From contig CANLND010000022.1 of assembly GCA_947492585.1 (NCBI GenBank), forward strand, positions 1 to 54,945: a stretch of DNA of 54,945 nt. Direction: 5' to 3'. This stretch comes from an uncultured Paracoccaceae bacterium. Lineage in GTDB: Bacteria; Pseudomonadota; Alphaproteobacteria; Rhodobacterales; Rhodobacteraceae. Under the pieces are notes generated by a model that saw only the letters and a list, made by a program, of their open reading frames with translations, was not told where the DNA came from and did no database searches. Positions 38,323-46,855 of this stretch are shown here, piece by piece (position 1 is the stretch's first letter; every line of letters begins with the position of its first letter). The translations under genes were made by a program, and so were the position numbers.

Positions 38323-40421
38323 ACGTTGCCATCCCTGTCCCGCCGCCTAACGATAGCGATGATGCCGCAACCCGTATCCGTGCAACAGCATTGCCAACCA
38401 ATCTGTCCGCGGGGTTTGCGCCGCTGGCGCAGTTTGCGGAACGCAAACAGGACATCTCGCGGGCACTGGTGCAACTGGAACAGGCTGCGGGCCCCCATGT
38501 CGCGCGTGCCTTGATCCGCTTAAAGCGCGATATGGACATGTTTGAACCGTCAGTGACTGTTTTGGGGCAGGTCAAATCCGGCAAAACATCGTTGGTGAAC
38601 GCTTTGGCGGGGTGGTCAGATCTGTTGCCCTGTGACGTAAACCCATGGACGTCAGTTGTGACCTCGTTGCACCTAAAACCGGGACGCGCGCGCGGTGAAA
38701 CGGCGGCGCGGTTTCAGTTTATGTCGGAGCGCGAATGGGATCGGTTGCTGGTCAAAGGCGGGCGCATTGGCGAAATGGCGGGCCGGGCTGGCGCCGAAGG
38801 AGAGCTGCAACAAATCCGCAGTCAGATCGAGGCCATGCGAGATCGTTCGAAACAACGACTGGGGCGCAAATTTGAGCTGTTGATGGGGCAGGTGCATGAC
38901 TATGGGTATTTTGATAAGAACCTGATTGAACGCTATATTTGCCTTGGTGATGATCTTACGCTTGATGCTCCGATTGGTCAGGATCAGGGACGTTTTGCCG
39001 ACATCACGCGCGCGGCGGATTTGTCATTGAACAGTGAAGTGATCCCGCATGCCCTGTGCTTGCGCGATACGCCGGGGGTAAACGACACCTTTATGATGCG
39101 TGAACAGATAACCATTCAGGCGATCCGGGGCAGCGGTCTTTGTGTGGTGGTCTTGTCGGCCGGGCAGGCGCTCACGTCGGTTGATCTTAGTCTGATCCGC
39201 ATGTTGGCCACGCTCGACAGTCGTGAAGTGGTGATTTTTGTCAATCGGATTGATGAGCTGGCCGATCCGTCACGTCAGGTGCCGGAGATTGAAACCGCCA
39301 TTCGTGAAACCCTGCGTACGCACCACGGGCCGCAAGAGGCCGAGATCCTGTTTGGCAGCGCCTTTTGGGCCAATGCTGCATTGACGGGAGACGTCGAAAC
39401 ACTGCCCCCTGCCAGTGCGGCGGCATTGTTGAACTGGGCCAAGGCGCCGTGCAACGCGCCGCAGCTGTCTCAGGCGAACCCAACTGGCGCGGCGCAGGAT
39501 CTGGTGTGGTCGTTGTCGGGAATGCCCGCCCTTAATCAGGTGCTGTCAGAACGGACAGTCGCCCGAGGCGGCGCGGCGTTGCTAAAACGTGTTGCAGCAT
39601 CAGCATTGGCAGCGGCATCTGGGCTGGAGGCCAGTCTTGGCATTTCTGTGGGCGCGGGCAAAAACAGCGCGGATCCGGCCAGGTCCGTGACAGGCGCGGC
39701 AGACCTTATGACGGCGTTTCTTCAACTGAAGACTGATCAAATGCGCGCGTTCGAACAGGAAATCGAAACGGTTCAACAGGCGTTTCGAGAGCGTGCAGAG
39801 CGAACACACGCCACGTTTTTGGACCGTGCAACGCAGGCCCTGATTACGCACCTCGAACGCAACGGTGATCAGGTCGCGTGGAAATATGATCCAACCGGAT
39901 TGCGGGTGCTACTGCGCACAGCCTATTCCGTGATGTCCAGTAGACTGCACACCGCCGCAGAGGCCCGGCACACTGCGGCAGTCCACGAGGTGGCCAAATT
40001 ATTGTTTGATCACTTCGGACAACAGGTTCAGGGGGTCCAGTTGGGGGTGCCGCAGGTCGCGGATATCACGCCTCCTGTGGCCTTGGGGCAGACGCTAGCG
40101 CTGGATTTTCAAGATGGGTGGTGGGCCAACTGGTGGCGTCGCACGCGCGGGTACGATGCTTTTGCCGATACATTTCGGGCTTTGATAGACGCCGAAACCG
40201 AAGATTTCATGCAGCAGGTCAAAAAACAGCAATTGGCCGACCTCAAAGCTGACTTTTTACAGCGACTGCAAGGATTTTTTGACGAAATGGGAGATATCCT
40301 GAAGGAAATGTCCAGCGCCCACGAAGGAGAGCTTCGCGCGCGATTGACGGACAGCGAAACCCACGCGCGCACAACGGCCATTCACACCGCGATGGAAAGC
40401 CTGCGCAACTATGTCGCCTGA
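38319..40421 (+). CDS. Dynamin-like large GTPase
   Basis: A 700-residue protein. GTPase motifs are intact: G1 GQVKSGKTS (83-91), G3 DTPG (250-253) and G4 NRID (309-312). A long insertion with charged helices (about 140-215) lies between G1 and G3. The C-terminal 250 residues are helical and carry a Trp/Arg-rich hydrophobic patch (DGWWANWWRRTRGYDAFAD, about 597-616), like the membrane-inserting tip of bacterial dynamin-like proteins, then a coiled-coil stretch to the end. No true transmembrane span is seen. It likely binds and remodels membranes on GTP hydrolysis, which is family knowledge and inference. The ATG start overlaps the preceding stop. Confidence 0.88.
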   Translation: MNVAIPVPPPNDSDDAATRIRATALPTNLSAGFAPLAQFAERKQDISRALVQLEQAAGPHVARALIRLKRDMDMFEPSVTVLGQVKSGKTSLVNALAGWSDLLPCDVNPWTSVVTSLHLKPGRARGETAARFQFMSEREWDRLLVKGGRIGEMAGRAGAEGELQQIRSQIEAMRDRSKQRLGRKFELLMGQVHDYGYFDKNLIERYICLGDDLTLDAPIGQDQGRFADITRAADLSLNSEVIPHALCLRDTPGVNDTFMMREQITIQAIRGSGLCVVVLSAGQALTSVDLSLIRMLATLDSREVVIFVNRIDELADPSRQVPEIETAIRETLRTHHGPQEAEILFGSAFWANAALTGDVETLPPASAAALLNWAKAPCNAPQLSQANPTGAAQDLVWSLSGMPALNQVLSERTVARGGAALLKRVAASALAAASGLEASLGISVGAGKNSADPARSVTGAADLMTAFLQLKTDQMRAFEQEIETVQQAFRERAERTHATFLDRATQALITHLERNGDQVAWKYDPTGLRVLLRTAYSVMSSRLHTAAEARHTAAVHEVAKLLFDHFGQQVQGVQLGVPQVADITPPVALGQTLALDFQDGWWANWWRRTRGYDAFADTFRALIDAETEDFMQQVKKQQLADLKADFLQRLQGFFDEMGDILKEMSSAHEGELRARLTDSETHARTTAIHTAMESLRNYVA

Positions 40422-40435
40422 CACAGGAGCTTGTG

Positions 40436-41305
40436 ATGCCAGATACGACCGCCAAATCCCGGAAACCGCGCATCGCTTTGATGGGGGAATTCAGCGCGGG
40501 CAAAAGCACGCTGACCAATCTTTTGGTTGGGTTGGAACCCTTGCCCGTCCGGGTGACCGCAACACGTTTGCCGCCTGTCTGGATTTCGCATGGTCCCGCC
40601 GCCGCGGCCCGCGTCGATCTGCGAGGATTGGAAACGCCCATTTCACTTGACGCGATTGATGATGTCCCGCTGGAGGACACTGCGTTTATCCGCCTGTCCC
40701 TCCCGGCCGAGGCACTGGAATTGTGTGATCTCATCGACATGCCTGGAATTTCGGATCCAAACATGCCCGCCGAAGTCTGGAAAGCCTTGCTCCCGGACGT
40801 CGACGGGGTGATCTGGTGCACCTCTGCCACGCAGGCCTGGCGACAATCCGAGGCTGCTACATGGAAGAGTATTCGACAGGAAATTCCCGGCCCCAATACC
40901 TTGTTGATCACGCATTTCGACGCGCTGCAAAATGACCGCGATCAGGCGCGTGTGCTGAAACGTGTGGTGCGTGAGGCTGGCGATACCTTTCAGTCTGTTT
41001 TTCCGGTGTCTTTATTGCAGGCCTTGTCTGCGGGAGATGACATGGACGTGTGGAAACGTAGCGGCGCGGACGCCTTTGTTGAAAACTTGATCGAACTTTT
41101 GGTGCGGTGGTCCGCGACGCCTCAAGAAGAGGCCGACGCGCCAGAGGCAATAGCCAGTGTTCTGGCGCGCGAAGCTGCGCGGGACCGTGGACGCAACAAG
41201 GCGCCGCAACCTGACAACCTCCTACAGGGGCGCGTTGTCCCTCGTCGTGTAAAACGAGAGCGGCACAGCGCGCGGCCCGAACGCGCTAGGTTGGATCTGG
41301 GATGA
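40436..41305 (+). CDS. Dynamin-superfamily / Era-like small GTPase
   Basis: A 289-residue protein. G1 GEFSAGKST (17-25) and G3 DMPG (101-104) are clear; the G4 region is ITHFDAL, with THFD instead of NKxD. The Ser-Ala-Gly-Lys-Ser P-loop is typical of dynamin-superfamily GTPases. The C-terminus (about 260-289) is strongly basic (Arg, Lys), a possible membrane or RNA contact. An AGGAG 6 bases before the ATG at 40436 supports this start, 14 bases after the dynamin gene. It overlaps the next gene by 4 bases. Pairing with the larger dynamin is likely, as bacterial dynamin-like proteins are often encoded in tandem. Confidence 0.85.
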   Translation: MPDTTAKSRKPRIALMGEFSAGKSTLTNLLVGLEPLPVRVTATRLPPVWISHGPAAAARVDLRGLETPISLDAIDDVPLEDTAFIRLSLPAEALELCDLIDMPGISDPNMPAEVWKALLPDVDGVIWCTSATQAWRQSEAATWKSIRQEIPGPNTLLITHFDALQNDRDQARVLKRVVREAGDTFQSVFPVSLLQALSAGDDMDVWKRSGADAFVENLIELLVRWSATPQEEADAPEAIASVLAREAARDRGRNKAPQPDNLLQGRVVPRRVKRERHSARPERARLDLG

Positions 41306-41679
41306 CCAACTTTGCCTCGCGTGCAGATCTGGAACAGCAGCTAGGTAAAATCCGCGCCTTGGATCCGGGCTGTCGTCTGGTTGCTTTTGGCGATTTGGGC
41401 TCTCATCTTGTTCTGGCGGCAAGCCATGATCACCCGTGGCCACAAGAGCGGTTGGATGACCTGTGTTTGCAGGCCGCCGAAGGTTTTGCGATGCTTGATC
41501 AGCTGGATGACGCCAACGATTTTTTTGTCACGCTGACGTCGGGCAGCGCGCGGCTGTTTTTGCGCGCGTCTGGCGGCGAACAAGATGCATTGCTGATAGA
41601 AGGTGCGCAGCTGTCGTCTGTTGAACCTATGGTGCCCCAAGCCCGTCTGTTTCTCGCAGCTGCGACCGAGGACGCATGA
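41302..41679 (+). CDS. Small protein with Roadblock/LC7-like predicted topology
   Basis: A 125-residue protein without a recognised sequence signature. The predicted order is helix (5-20), strand (CRLVAFGDLG), strand (HLVLAASHD), long helix (about 48-70), strand (FFVTLTS), strand (ARLFLRAS), strand (DALLIEGA), helix (PQARLFLAAA). That alpha-beta-beta-alpha-beta-beta-beta-alpha pattern and length match Roadblock/LC7 proteins such as MglB, which regulate small GTPases. The assignment is by eye and tentative. The gene overlaps the preceding GTPase gene by 4 bases (ATGA) and ends one base before the next start. Confidence 0.6.
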   Translation: MTNFASRADLEQQLGKIRALDPGCRLVAFGDLGSHLVLAASHDHPWPQERLDDLCLQAAEGFAMLDQLDDANDFFVTLTSGSARLFLRASGGEQDALLIEGAQLSSVEPMVPQARLFLAAATEDA

Positions 41680-41680
41680 T

Positions 41681-42418
41681 ATGGCCAACCGCGCGCGCCC
41701 CGCTTCACAGCCCCACCTGACGGACCATGCGCTTCGCGATGCGCTGCGCCAGCTGGTGGCCGATGAACAGGCGGCGCAGGACGTTTTGGGGAAAATTTTA
41801 ACTGAGATTGAGCAAACAATTCTACCACGCCGTGTGCGCGTATTTACAGACACAACACAAGCATCTGAAGTGTTTTCGCTGTTTGTCTCTCAGCGGCGAT
41901 TGGTGGCCGTTAGACCGGTCCATGGGGAAGGCACTGGGGATCTTCTGGCGCGATTTCTGGCCGCGCTAGCGGGTCTGGGATCTGGGCCTGTTTTCTTGCA
42001 TGCGGAACCGGCGCTCGTGGTTGTAGATTCCGCCAGTTTAACCTCTGTGCACCTTAGAACGGTGATAAACGCGTCTGCCACGCGAGAGGTTTCAGGGTTA
42101 AAGCGGTTTTCCAATGTGATCAAACCTGTGTCTCAGGCTTGGATGTGGTGTGATGCTGACACGGGAGAGCGAGAACAAAAGGGGCACAACTCTGAATTGC
42201 AATCGCTGACGGATATCGCGGCGATACTGGAAACCTCACGCCGGTTTGGGGGAGCGATGATCGGATCTGCGAGACCGGAATGTGTGTTTTTGCCATATTC
42301 GCAGTCGCGGTACGTTGTAGTGGCGCGCGCCGGGTGTGATGTGGTGTTGGCGTTGATTGAGACTGCTCAACGTGCCGAGATTGTCTCGTCGTGGCAGGGA
42401 GAATTTGACCCGCAGTGA
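41681..42418 (+). CDS. Uncharacterised protein, last gene of the kinase-dynamin operon
   Basis: A 245-residue protein I do not recognise. It begins with a Gln/Ala/Leu-rich helical stretch (about 15-50) that could be coiled coil. Next come alternating beta segments (VRVFTD, VFSLFVS, RLVAVRPVHG, PVFLHAEPALVVVD) and a second alpha-beta part near the C-terminus (RPECVFLPYS, YVVVARAGCDVVLALIET). No signal peptide or transmembrane helix is present. The start is the ATG at 41681, one base after the previous stop (TGA-T-ATG). The two mixed alpha-beta halves may be related small-ligand or Roadblock-like folds, but this is speculation. Confidence 0.65.
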   Translation: MANRARPASQPHLTDHALRDALRQLVADEQAAQDVLGKILTEIEQTILPRRVRVFTDTTQASEVFSLFVSQRRLVAVRPVHGEGTGDLLARFLAALAGLGSGPVFLHAEPALVVVDSASLTSVHLRTVINASATREVSGLKRFSNVIKPVSQAWMWCDADTGEREQKGHNSELQSLTDIAAILETSRRFGGAMIGSARPECVFLPYSQSRYVVVARAGCDVVLALIETAQRAEIVSSWQGEFDPQ

Positions 42419-42502
42419 ACGGCGCGTCGGGGTTGACCAAACACATGGGATGCGGCACAGCAGCGGCCAGCCCGAAATGCCCTGATGATGGATCTGTGAC
42501 CA

Positions 42503-43237
42503 ATGTCTGATGACCAAAAGCCCAATGCTGCCGATAAACATGCCCACGGCGCTCCTTGGCGTAACTTTTACGGCCGGACCAAAGGCAAGCATCTAAAGCA
42601 AAGCCAGCAGCGGTATCTGGCTGAAGATTTGGCGGCACTCAGCCCCGGTGCTGTGGATTGGGATGTGAACCCGGATCGCGCTCCGTTGGATTTGAACGCG
42701 CTGTTCGGCGATCGTGATGTCTGGCTGGAGATTGGCTTTGGCGGTGGTGAGCATCTGGTGCATCAGGCCGCTCAGAATCCGGATGTCGGTATCATTGGCG
42801 CAGAACCTTATATTAACGGCGTGGCCATGTTGTTGGGGAAAATTCGCGCCGTCGGAGGGGACAATATCGCGGTGCATCCGGGCGATGCACGGGATTTGAT
42901 GGATGTGTTGCCTGCGCAATCTATCTCGCGGGCATTTCTGCTATACCCGGATCCCTGGCCCAAGGCGCGTCATCACCGCCGTCGTTTCGTGACGCAAGAA
43001 CATCTTGAACCGCTGGCGCAGGTGTTAAAACCGGGCGCGATTTTCCGGGTGGCAACGGACATTCCGGATTATGTGCGGCAAACCCTGGAAGAGGTGCCCA
43101 AGGCTGGGTTTGAGTGGCTGGCCGAAGGGCCGGGTGATTGGCGTGAACCCTGGGGGGATTGGATTTCAACTCGGTACGAACAAAAAGCGCTGCGCGAGGA
43201 CCGTACACCTCACTATCTGACGTTCCGCCGGATTTAA
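42503..43237 (+). CDS. trmB: tRNA (guanine-N7-)-methyltransferase
   Basis: A 244-residue SAM-dependent enzyme that makes m7G46 in the variable loop of tRNAs. [16 protein letters not shown] at the N-terminus, the SAM-binding loop [21 protein letters not shown] and the signature [18 protein letters not shown] are diagnostic. [16 protein letters not shown] closes the protein, as usual. It is 84 bases after the kinase-dynamin operon on the same strand and may be reached by read-through, since no terminator is seen between them. Confidence 0.96.
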   Translation: MSDDQKPNAADKHAHGAPWRNFYGRTKGKHLKQSQQRYLAEDLAALSPGAVDWDVNPDRAPLDLNALFGDRDVWLEIGFGGGEHLVHQAAQNPDVGIIGAEPYINGVAMLLGKIRAVGGDNIAVHPGDARDLMDVLPAQSISRAFLLYPDPWPKARHHRRRFVTQEHLEPLAQVLKPGAIFRVATDIPDYVRQTLEEVPKAGFEWLAEGPGDWREPWGDWISTRYEQKALREDRTPHYLTFRRI

Positions 43238-43412
43238 CCTTCAGCGCCCGGTGGCCGGTCGTGGTGACGTCAGTCCAAATGCGGCGTCTTGCCAGAGGAG
43301 CACGCGCAAAAAGCAGCGGGCATTTTGGGAATGTAACAGAAGCCGCTTGGGGCGTGGACTACGGCGCAGTCATGCGGTAACAGCGGTGCGTAACTTAGAC
43401 GAGGAAGCCCTG

Positions 43413-44765
43413 ATGTCCGCACACGGAACGCCCATCCCGATGACCTCCCACCGTGCCAAGCCACTGACTGGTGTGGCGGAAGTGCCGGGTGATAAATCGA
43501 TTTCACATCGTTCACTGATCTTGGGCGCCATGGCCGTTGGCGAAACCAAAATCTCTGGTCTGCTCGAAGGCGAAGATGTGCTGGACACAGCCAAGGCCAT
43601 GCAGGCCTTTGGCGCCGAGGTGGTGAACCATGGTGGCGGCAACTGGTCGGTCTTTGGCGTTGGCGTTGGCGGTTTTGCCGAACCTGAAAACGTGATCGAT
43701 TGCGGGAATTCTGGTACGGGCGTGCGTCTGATCATGGGCGTTATGGCGACCTCACCCATTGCGGCGACCTTTACGGGCGATGCGTCGCTGAACAAACGTC
43801 CCATGGCACGGGTGACCGATCCGTTGGAACTGTTTGGCACCAAAACCGTGGGCCGCAGCGGTGGACGCCTGCCGATGACATTGGTCGGCTCCGCAGAGCC
43901 AACACCGGTGCGCTACGTTGTCCCCGTGCCGTCGGCACAGGTGAAATCTGCGGTTTTGTTGGCGGGGTTGAACGCGCCGGGAAAAACGGTTGTGATCGAG
44001 AAAGAAGCCACGCGGGATCACTCTGAGCGCATGTTGGCGGGATTTGGCGCGGAAATCACCGTGGAAGACACCGAGGAAGGCCGGGTCATTACGCTGACCG
44101 GACGTCCCGAGCTGAAGCCACAGGTTATTGCTGTGCCGCGGGACCCATCGTCAGCGGCCTTCCCGGTCTGCGCGGCCTTGATCACCCCCGGTTCTGACGT
44201 ATTGGTGCCGGGCATCGGTTTGAACCCAACCCGCGCTGGCCTGTTTGCGACGCTGCGCGATATGGGCGCGGATCTGACCTATGAAAACGAGCGCGAAGAA
44301 GGTGGCGAACCCGTCGCCGATCTGCGCGCCAAATTCTCACCCAACATGAAAGGCATTGACGTGCCGCCGGAACGTGCAGCATCGATGATCGATGAATACC
44401 CCGTTTTGTCGGTTGTTGCATCCTTTGCCACCGGCAAAACCATGATGACAGGTGTCAAAGAGCTGCGGGTCAAGGAAAGCGACCGGATTGATGCGATGGC
44501 GCGCGGGTTGCGGGCCAATGGCGTCACCGTCGACGAAGGCGATGACTGGTGGTCTGTTGAAGGTCTTGGCCCTGAGGGTGTACCTGGCGGCGCAACCTGT
44601 GAGAGCTATCTGGATCACCGCATTGCGATGTCGTTCATGGTGATGGGCATGGGCGCACAGCGGCCCGTGTCGGTTGATGATGGGACCCCCATCGCAACGT
44701 CATTCCCAATTTTTGAACGTCTCATGGGCGATCTGGGGGCTCAACTGGTTCGTGATACTGCCTGA
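43413..44765 (+). CDS. aroA: 3-phosphoshikimate 1-carboxyvinyltransferase (EPSP synthase, class II-like)
   Basis: A 450-residue shikimate-pathway enzyme that joins phosphoenolpyruvate and shikimate-3-phosphate. [55 protein letters not shown] and [13 protein letters not shown] are all present. Sequence and length resemble the class II enzymes typified by Agrobacterium CP4. The loop NSGTG has Gly at residue 101, where CP4 has Ala. The ATG at 43413 follows a GAGGAAG ribosome site; a longer open frame upstream is not supported. cmk follows by 35 bases. Confidence 0.97.
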   Translation: MSAHGTPIPMTSHRAKPLTGVAEVPGDKSISHRSLILGAMAVGETKISGLLEGEDVLDTAKAMQAFGAEVVNHGGGNWSVFGVGVGGFAEPENVIDCGNSGTGVRLIMGVMATSPIAATFTGDASLNKRPMARVTDPLELFGTKTVGRSGGRLPMTLVGSAEPTPVRYVVPVPSAQVKSAVLLAGLNAPGKTVVIEKEATRDHSERMLAGFGAEITVEDTEEGRVITLTGRPELKPQVIAVPRDPSSAAFPVCAALITPGSDVLVPGIGLNPTRAGLFATLRDMGADLTYENEREEGGEPVADLRAKFSPNMKGIDVPPERAASMIDEYPVLSVVASFATGKTMMTGVKELRVKESDRIDAMARGLRANGVTVDEGDDWWSVEGLGPEGVPGGATCESYLDHRIAMSFMVMGMGAQRPVSVDDGTPIATSFPIFERLMGDLGAQLVRDTA

Positions 44766-44800
44766 TTGCCCCATTAGTAGCCCGGAAGGAGACGTCGACC

Positions 44801-45406
44801 ATGAGCTTTACAATTGCCATTGATGGCCCTGCGGCTGCGGGTAAGGGCACCATTTCACGTGCTGTGTCAGAGCATTATGGGTTTGCGCATTTGGACACCG
44901 GGCTGCTTTACCGCGCTGTGGGCGCGAAGATGTTGGATGGGGTGGCGCCGGTCGATGCAGCGCAAAATCTGCAGCCCGAAGATCTGGCCCGTACGGATCT
45001 GCGTGGGCCGGAGATCGCACAGGCGGCGTCAAAGGTGGCTGTGATAGGGGAGGTGCGTTTGGCGTTGGTGGATTTTCAGCGCGCCTTTGCCCGCCGTGTT
45101 GGCGGGGCTGTGCTTGATGGACGCGACATTGGCACGGTGATTTGTCCGCGTGCCGACGCCAAACTGTTTGTTACAGCCAGCGCAGAAGTGCGCGCCAAAC
45201 GCCGTTTCATGGAACTTGCGGCTAAGGGGCTGGCGGATTCGCTTGACGAAGTTCTGGCGGACGTAAAGGCGCGCGATGACCGGGATATAAACCGGGCGGA
45301 ATCGCCATTGAAGCCAGCGGATGATGCGGTGTTGATTGACACCAGTGAGTTGAGCATCGAAGCCGCAATCGCCGCCGCAATTGCGGCGATCGAAGCGCGC
45401 CGCTGA
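44801..45406 (+). CDS. cmk: (d)CMP kinase
   Basis: A 201-residue nucleotide kinase that phosphorylates CMP and dCMP with ATP. The P-loop is GPAAAGKGT (about 9-17), LDTGLLYRA and [10 protein letters not shown] are the CMP-binding segments, and the lid region has [13 protein letters not shown]. The length is at the short end for the family but complete. aroA-cmk-rpsA order is common in alphaproteobacteria; here two extra genes separate cmk from rpsA. An AGGAG ribosome site precedes the ATG. Confidence 0.96.
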   Translation: MSFTIAIDGPAAAGKGTISRAVSEHYGFAHLDTGLLYRAVGAKMLDGVAPVDAAQNLQPEDLARTDLRGPEIAQAASKVAVIGEVRLALVDFQRAFARRVGGAVLDGRDIGTVICPRADAKLFVTASAEVRAKRRFMELAAKGLADSLDEVLADVKARDDRDINRAESPLKPADDAVLIDTSELSIEAAIAAAIAAIEARR

Positions 45407-45494
45407 CCAAAAAGGCCGTGCCCCTCACCAACCTGTGCATCGCCTATGCGCCGGATCTCGCCTAGTTTGGAGTAACCCGACAGGAGAGATCATT

Positions 45495-46043
45495 ATGAAT
45501 ATTCTGTGTCCCATTGTTTTGTGCGGCCTTGTGGCATTTTCTGTGCCAGCTCTGTCACAAGAGCAACCGCAATCCCCCGTGACGTCCGAGGTTCCAATGA
45601 CCTATGAACGACTGGGGCGCATATTGGCGGCACTTGATCCAGAACTGCAGCCAAATGGCGCGGCGTTTGCGTTGACCATCCGGGATGTGCAGATGCTGGT
45701 GATCACGGACGCCGGGGCCGATCGTATGCGGGCGATGGTGCCTATTCGTCCTGCATCAGATCTAAGCGCGGAAGAGCTGCGGCGCATGATGCAGGCCAAT
45801 TTCGACAGTGCATTGGATGCGCGCTATGCGGTGGCCAATGGCATGGTATGGGCGACCTATATTCATCCCTTGTCACCGCTTGAAAAGGATCAGCTGATTT
45901 CGGGGCTTGCGCAGACTGTGAACATCGCGCGCACATATGGGACGGTGTATTCTGGTGGTGCCATGCAGTTCGGCGGTGGCGACAGCGGCAATCTGCAACG
46001 TCAGCTGATTGACGAGCTGTTGAAGCAAGGTGAAGACATCTAA
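45495..46043 (+). CDS. Secreted YbjN-like protein
   Basis: A 182-residue exported protein: signal peptide MNILCPIVLCGLVAFSVPAL, with cleavage near LSQ-EQ at about 22. The mature part (about 35-165) has the mixed alpha-beta pattern of the YbjN / type III chaperone-like fold (MTYERLGRILAALDPE, then three beta strands, a helix, and HPLSPLEKDQLISGLAQTV). The assignment is by eye. A good AGGAGA precedes the ATG at 45495. It lies 88 bases after cmk and overlaps the end of the convergent acetyltransferase gene by 4 bases. Function is unknown. Confidence 0.7.
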   Translation: MNILCPIVLCGLVAFSVPALSQEQPQSPVTSEVPMTYERLGRILAALDPELQPNGAAFALTIRDVQMLVITDAGADRMRAMVPIRPASDLSAEELRRMMQANFDSALDARYAVANGMVWATYIHPLSPLEKDQLISGLAQTVNIARTYGTVYSGGAMQFGGGDSGNLQRQLIDELLKQGEDI

Positions 46044-46471
46044 AGTCTACGGGACATCCGCAAATAGGGCACGGAGCGTTTGAAAAATACCTCTCCGTCA
46101 GCGCTAAATCCGAATCTTGCGTAAAATGGTTGGGCGCTTTGACGTGCATCCATCCAAAAGGTTTCCATATTTTGCGCGCGGGCAGTGTCCAGGAGAAACT
46201 GCAACATTGTGCTGCCAAACCCGCAGCCTTGATGTTCGGGGGCCGTCGCAAATTTTCGCAGGCGGAGGGAGGCGTCGGAGGGAAACAGTGAGGCGGTGCA
46301 GATCAATTGATCGGCTTCAAAGCCGCCATAATGCTGCGCTGTTGCGTCCCCTTCAACGCGGCTGGCCTGTGGTGGATGATCAGGCCAAAGCGCCCGCTGA
46401 CGGAGGGGGAGCGTCTCGTTTGCTGTGATGGTCGTAATCCGCACGTCGCCCGTCCATTTTTGGTTTGGCAT
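46040..46471 (-). CDS. GNAT-family N-acetyltransferase
   Basis: A 143-residue protein with the GNAT fold. The acetyl-CoA pyrophosphate loop is in motif A (KFATAPEHQGCGFGSTMLQF, about 72-91), followed by motif B (FYARFGFSADGEVF). The substrate is unknown. It is the only minus-strand gene in the trmB-to-trpB block and overlaps the end of the YbjN-like gene by 4 bases. Its promoter must lie in the same gap as the rpsA promoter. Confidence 0.85.
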   Translation of the reverse strand: MPNQKWTGDVRITTITANETLPLRQRALWPDHPPQASRVEGDATAQHYGGFEADQLICTASLFPSDASLRLRKFATAPEHQGCGFGSTMLQFLLDTARAQNMETFWMDARQSAQPFYARFGFSADGEVFFKRSVPYLRMSRRL

Positions 46472-46855
46472 CTGATTCTCTGATGCCCCTCAGTCTAACG
46501 CAGAGACAGAGGGGGATTTAGCCAAATTGGCCCACGTGGCATCAGACGGGGCGTGTCGCGCAGGGGAACGGTTCTAAATGCTTCGTCAAATCGACGTTCC
46601 CAGCGGTGCAGGAGGGCTTTGTCCTTGAACTGTGCAGGTGCGGGGCTTATACATCGCGCTGTCGAGTGAGATGTGGAAAACGCACGATTGACAGCCTGAG
46701 CAGGGTCGGGGTTACCTCCGGCCCTTTGTGTATGTTTGCAAAGGCTGTCTGTGTGAAGGCCCCATTCGGGGATCTGCAAATCGCGCTGAAGACCACCAAG
46801 ACCGGCGGAGACAACCGCACGGCCAGTAAAACGTAACAAAGGATAACTACGCCAG
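46472..46855 (+). promoter_or_regulatory. 384-bp gap with the rpsA leader and candidate promoter
   Basis: It holds the promoter of the acetyltransferase gene (minus) and the rpsA leader (plus). TTGACA at 46688-46693 is a perfect -35 element, with GTTACC 17 bases later as a poor -10; alphaproteobacterial promoters often keep only the -35. If used, the rpsA leader is about 140 bases, long enough for autoregulation by S1. AAAGGA about 10 bases before the ATG is the ribosome site. No additional gene is supported. Confidence 0.4.

Noticed and set aside
33596-42418. Type VI secretion locus (kinase-FHA-phosphatase set)
   Set aside because: None of the structural genes (sheath, Hcp, VgrG, baseplate, TssM/L/J, ClpV) is in the window, and the remaining genes are GTPases.
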